Source: a virus. From it: a stretch of DNA of 47,887 nt. Of the stretch, positions 45,585 to 47,887 are shown piece after piece. The notes below the pieces were generated by a model. The model searched no databases and was not told the DNA's origin. It worked only from the letters and a program-made list of their open reading frames with translations. Each line of letters opens with the position of its first letter. The first letter of the stretch is position 1. The stretch lies in IMG/VR virus record IMGVR_UViG_3300029286_000066, positions 1 through 47,887 of that record; one strand, given 5' to 3'. The position numbers and the translations under genes were made by a program.

Positions 45585-45738
45585 TTACATCGGTGAATAA
45601 CGATAACGCCATTTAGCATCTACACGTTCGGAAAGCTCTTGTTCGATGAATGTAAAGGGTTTTCCTGTCTTTTTCTCAACCACATTCTGAAGTTTGGTTA
45701 GGGATTTCTCTAAGGATTTGTGTCTCCGAAAGCTGTTA
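45585..45738 (-). CDS. Open frame without a start, possible +1 frameshift extension
   Basis: From about 45738 a frame reads ISNSFRRHKSLEKSLTKLQN, VVEKKTGKPFTFIEQELSER and ends RYRYSPM at 45585. It has no ATG/GTG/TTG near its beginning and overlaps the last codons of 45736-45867 in the +1 frame. TTC-TAA-C at the stop of that gene could allow +1 slippage; alternatively it starts at a non-canonical codon, or an indel separates one gene into two. Confidence 0.4.
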
Positions 45739-45867
45739 GAAATTCTGCAATCCCATATTCTTAATCATCTGTTCAAGTTCGGCTTTTTTGCTTTTCTTTG
45801 CCTCTTTCAACAACTTAGAGGTTTTTCTTGCCTTCTTCTTGTTACCCTGGAACTGTTTCCTTGTCAT
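45736..45867 (-). CDS. Small very basic protein (43 aa)
   Basis: MTRKQFQGNKKKARKTSKLL, then KEAKKSKKAELEQMIKNMG. Half the residues are K or R, so it probably binds nucleic acid. It overlaps the upstream membrane protein stop by 4 nt. It may be the N-terminal part of a longer frameshifted product (see 45585-45738). Confidence 0.55.
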   Translation of the reverse strand: MTRKQFQGNKKKARKTSKLLKEAKKSKKAELEQMIKNMGLQNF

Positions 45868-45974
45868 ATAAACCGTCCTTTCTTATACATTTTCCGAATG
45901 AGAAAATCAATTGTTTTTTCCATGATCCAATAAGCAGTCACAACCATCCCGAAAACAAGAATGAAATCAAACAT
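45864..45974 (-). CDS. Micro-membrane protein (36 aa)
   Basis: MFDFILVFGMVVTAYWIMEK is a hydrophobic span, followed by TIDFLIRKMYKKGRFI (basic, C-in). GAGGTTAGAA precedes the ATG, and it overlaps both neighbours. Small membrane proteins of this size often modulate host membrane proteins. Function unknown. Confidence 0.58.
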   Translation of the reverse strand: MFDFILVFGMVVTAYWIMEKTIDFLIRKMYKKGRFI

Positions 45975-46116
45975 TTCTAACCTCCTCACGGCAACTTTGA
46001 GCAAATTGTTTAATGAGCGTGGTTAACCGTTTATCAGCATCTTCCTTGGAAACTTTCTTTTTAAGTCTCCATTCAACTTCTCGCCATGTCCCGGCAATCT
46101 TTACTTCTTTAATCAT
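45967..46116 (-). CDS. Small basic protein (49 aa)
   Basis: MIKEVKIAGTWREVEWRLKK then KVSKEDADKRLTTLIKQFAQ. AAAAGGAGAGAGAA precedes the ATG. A beta strand plus helix mini-protein. No family recognised. It is coupled to the membrane gene by 8-nt overlap. Confidence 0.58.
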   Translation of the reverse strand: MIKEVKIAGTWREVEWRLKKKVSKEDADKRLTTLIKQFAQSCREEVRNV

Positions 46117-46145
46117 TTCTCTCTCCTTTTCCTTTTATTGGTTAA

Positions 46146-46502
46146 TCATTTCTTGAAAGTAATAACATTGTCCGTTTCCGCTTCTTCGGGAATACCATAC
46201 TTGATTCTCATTTCAGCAACAAGTTCAAGATACCGGGGATAAGAAAACACTTCAAACCCGTTGTCGGCCGCTTCCATCATACGATCTTTAAGAGCTTGAT
46301 GCTCCCGAGCAAATCCAATTATCGGACTCATTTGATCTGCAAACTCTTTGTTTTCCGGTGCATCCCAAATCTCTAAGAATTTACCATACCAATCAGTATG
46401 CTTCTTTCCATCAGAGCTTTGAAAATACATTTCTCCGGTCTTTTCATCATGACAAAAACCTTCTGGAAAAACATGATCTTTCAGAACAGTTACATTTCCC
46501 AT
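46146..46502 (-). CDS. Hypothetical protein (118 aa)
   Basis: The start at 46502 (MGNVTVLKDHVFPEGF) follows AAAGGAGAAAGAG; a longer reading would pass through the ribozyme. SSDGKKHTDWYGKFLEIWDA, FAREHQALKDRMMEAADNGF, then EMRIKYGIPEEAETDN. Helical with an acidic end. No family recognised. It follows the twister-like element 9. Confidence 0.6.
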   Translation of the reverse strand: MGNVTVLKDHVFPEGFCHDEKTGEMYFQSSDGKKHTDWYGKFLEIWDAPENKEFADQMSPIIGFAREHQALKDRMMEAADNGFEVFSYPRYLELVAEMRIKYGIPEEAETDNVITFKK

Positions 46503-46522
46503 CTCTCTTTCTCCTTTACCCG

Positions 46523-46598
46523 GTATTTGGACAGACTTTGGACTGCCCATGTGGGTTAATGTAAGTCAAGCACTACTATGCACTTACACCCATCACCA
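46523..46598 (-). ncRNA. Twister-like ribozyme 9 (divergent)
   Basis: GGTGATGG, P1 GTGTAAGT...ACTTACAT with a long loop, TAACCC, and P4 GGGCAG-TCCAAAGT-CTGTCC, then AAATAC. Here TGG in the first strand pairs with CCA in the loop, a different compensated solution for the pseudoknot. P2 is weak (GG/CC plus mismatch). It occupies the same place between stop (46610) and RBS. It is included as a probable member. Confidence 0.6.
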
Positions 46599-46609
46599 TC
46601 TCTCTTCTC

Positions 46610-46705
46610 TTAGTGATTACGATTCCGCGTGGCTTCTTTGAATACCTTACGGATGGCTCTTTTCATCTTAATTTCTTCTTTTCTCGTCCGAGGTCGCTTC
46701 TTCAT
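46610..46705 (-). CDS. Very small basic protein (31 aa)
   Basis: MKKRPRTRKEEIKMKRAIRK then VFKEATRNRNH. The start at 46705 has GGAG 7 nt upstream; ATG 46711 is an alternative (33 aa). Highly basic, a probable RNA- or DNA-binding peptide. Stop is 12 nt before the twister-like element. Confidence 0.5.
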   Translation of the reverse strand: MKKRPRTRKEEIKMKRAIRKVFKEATRNRNH

Positions 46706-46745
46706 CTTCATTCTCCATCAGGTTTATTCTTCTAATCTACTGACA

Positions 46746-47315
46746 TCATATTTCCGTTTTTTTGAGCACCAAACTGTTCATTCTTTCACGATCAGCTCCG
46801 GGAGTTTCAAACTGTTTCCCGAGAGAGAAATTATCTCTGTGATTTCCCGACCATCGAGTGTATCGTTTTACAACATCCTCGGCAGCTACTTTATTTGAAT
46901 AATTTGTAGATGCCACTTCTGAATCATTCTTTCCCGGAGCAGTATTTGCGTTCAAGATCCATTTGGATATATCTGAAGTATCTCTTCCGGTCTTTTGATT
47001 CTTCAATCTTGGACGTGTGTAAATGTCCCAATCTCTTTCATAACCTTGGATTTCTATCATATCCCGAGGCTTCAGCAAATAATCTTTTTCGTGATAACGT
47101 CCCGAGGATTCAACTGTGATTTTCATAACAGCAGTAATTCCGTCCCATATCTCAAAGAACCTTTCGGGAAGATGCTTGAATCGTCTATCACGACAAAGAT
47201 CCATTATACGGCATTTTGCTAACTCGTAGCGTTTAGCAGTCCGTAAGGGGAAATGCTCTATTCGCTTTCCCGCTCGGGTCTCTACTATTCTAAATCCATG
47301 CAATGCTATCTTCAT
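46746..47315 (-). CDS. Hypothetical protein, first gene of the operon (189 aa)
   Basis: MKIALHGFRIVETRAGKRIE is strand-rich and basic, followed by AKCRIMDLCRDRRFKHLPER, then a beta segment (VMKITVESSGRYHEKDYLL). The C-terminal third (RWSGNHRDNFSLGKQFE) is basic/aromatic. It has GGAGATAAT before the ATG and is the first gene after a 570-nt leader region. No family recognised; a nucleic-acid binding role is possible. Confidence 0.62.
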   Translation of the reverse strand: MKIALHGFRIVETRAGKRIEHFPLRTAKRYELAKCRIMDLCRDRRFKHLPERFFEIWDGITAVMKITVESSGRYHEKDYLLKPRDMIEIQGYERDWDIYTRPRLKNQKTGRDTSDISKWILNANTAPGKNDSEVASTNYSNKVAAEDVVKRYTRWSGNHRDNFSLGKQFETPGADRERMNSLVLKKTEI

Positions 47316-47887
47316 ATTATCTCCATTTTCTGATAAAATGATTCCCGAGAGTTATAAGAACCTCTCGGGAATCAAGTGAAAGATCGTAATAAAATTATTA
47401 CGATCCAAAAGAGAAAAGAAAGAGAGTAAACCTTAAGGCCATCACGATTAGCTAAGCAACATGCTTCTCTTCTGAGACATCCATTTGGCGTATGGCGTTT
47501 CAAGCTCTGTTCTTATTGAGACTCTCCACGAAAAGGAATAACTGAGAACATTAACAATATTGTAAACTTGTCCCACTCGGCAGTAATTTTCTTTTCTGCC
47601 CTCGAGGCTTCTGACTCTTAGTGCGTGTTCCTTAAGGATTTTCGACTTATTGTTTCCGCTCGGCGCTTTTCTCGTTTTTAAATACGCGCTTTACAATCTT
47701 GCGTTCCCGGGGAAACATTACTGTCATTGATAAAAGCCGGGCTTTATATCAATCTATGTCAAAAAACATCTTCGTAGTCGCTGCTACGCTGTCCCAAGAG
47801 GACGGAAGTTTTGTCTCACAAACTCCGAATTTCTCTGTAATATCGAGAGCAGAAATTCGGGGTTCACTATGTTTTTTCAGTTTAATC
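47316..47887 (-). other. Long gene-free leader with multiple hairpins
   Basis: No reading frame over 12 codons with an RBS is visible. Minus-strand hairpins: CCGAATTTCT/AGAAATTCGG (47825-47860), CGTAG-CAGCGA-CTACG near 47780, AAAGC-CCG-GCTTT (47733-47745), GGCAG...CTGCC near 47600, GATCGTAAT...ATTACGATC (47382-47405), and a 12-bp stem GATTCCCGAGAG/CTCTCGGGAATC (47340-47373) followed by ATTTTAT. TTGACA at 47762-47757 lacks a good -10. It looks like a structured RNA or attenuator leader; it may continue beyond the window. Confidence 0.5.

Overview
The window is a contiguous piece of a tailed double-stranded DNA phage genome (or a phage-derived contig). Every gene I accept is on the minus strand, so transcription runs from about 47.9 kb down to position 1. 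Start codons mostly follow strong AGGAGG-type ribosome binding sites. The few recognisable promoters are sigma70/sigmaA-like (TTGACA, 17 nt, TATAAT-like). This points to a host that uses Shine-Dalgarno signals; I cannot name the host. No structural, packaging, integrase or tRNA genes are visible. This is the replication, recombination, nucleotide-modification and early accessory part of the genome.

Layout in transcription order. (1) 47.9-36.0 kb: a long run of small accessory genes, including DUF932-like, DUF2786-like and RadC-like proteins, zinc-ribbon proteins and micro-membrane proteins. Eight, probably nine, of the spacers between these genes hold the same compact RNA fold, which I identify as a twister self-cleaving ribozyme. 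Each begins at or just after a stop codon and ends just before the next ribosome binding site. (2) 36.0-29.2 kb: four small genes, a UvsW-like helicase with a decayed partial copy, ATP-dependent DNA ligase, CHC2/TOPRIM primase, and a winged-helix initiator-like protein whose gene contains iteron-like repeats. (3) 29.1-24.1 kb: replicative DnaB-type helicase with a LAGLIDADG intein in its P-loop, an HD phosphohydrolase and a membrane-anchored lytic transglycosylase. (4) 23.7-18.0 kb: a 7-deazaguanine DNA-modification cluster (QueD, QueE, FolE, a second radical-SAM protein, QueC, a HAD-like phosphatase and a DpdA-like transglycosylase). (5) 17.9-10.4 kb: sliding clamp with an HNH-AP2 homing endonuclease wedged into its 5' end, a deoxyribosyltransferase-like protein, a UDG-polymerase A fusion, and the clamp loader carrying an intein with a separate endonuclease gene nested out of frame. 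(6) 10.4-2.6 kb: gp32-like SSB, RecA/UvsX recombinase, 5'-3' exonuclease, a PD-(D/E)XK-like nuclease, and an SbcCD (Rad50/Mre11-like) complex whose ATPase is split into separate genes. (7) 2.6-0.1 kb: small genes including an Nmad1/DUF1599 protein, with strongly structured leaders.

Together the genes describe a largely self-sufficient replisome (initiator, helicase, primase, SSB, clamp, loader, polymerase, ligase, flap exonuclease, recombinase, SbcCD). It probably works on DNA in which guanine is partly replaced by a preQ0-derived base. Three independent mobile endonuclease elements have entered replisome genes. The most striking feature is the ribozyme-punctuated operon at 36.9-46.6 kb, where one transcript could be cut into gene-sized mRNAs without a protein nuclease. 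Positions 1-165 hold no gene I can support.
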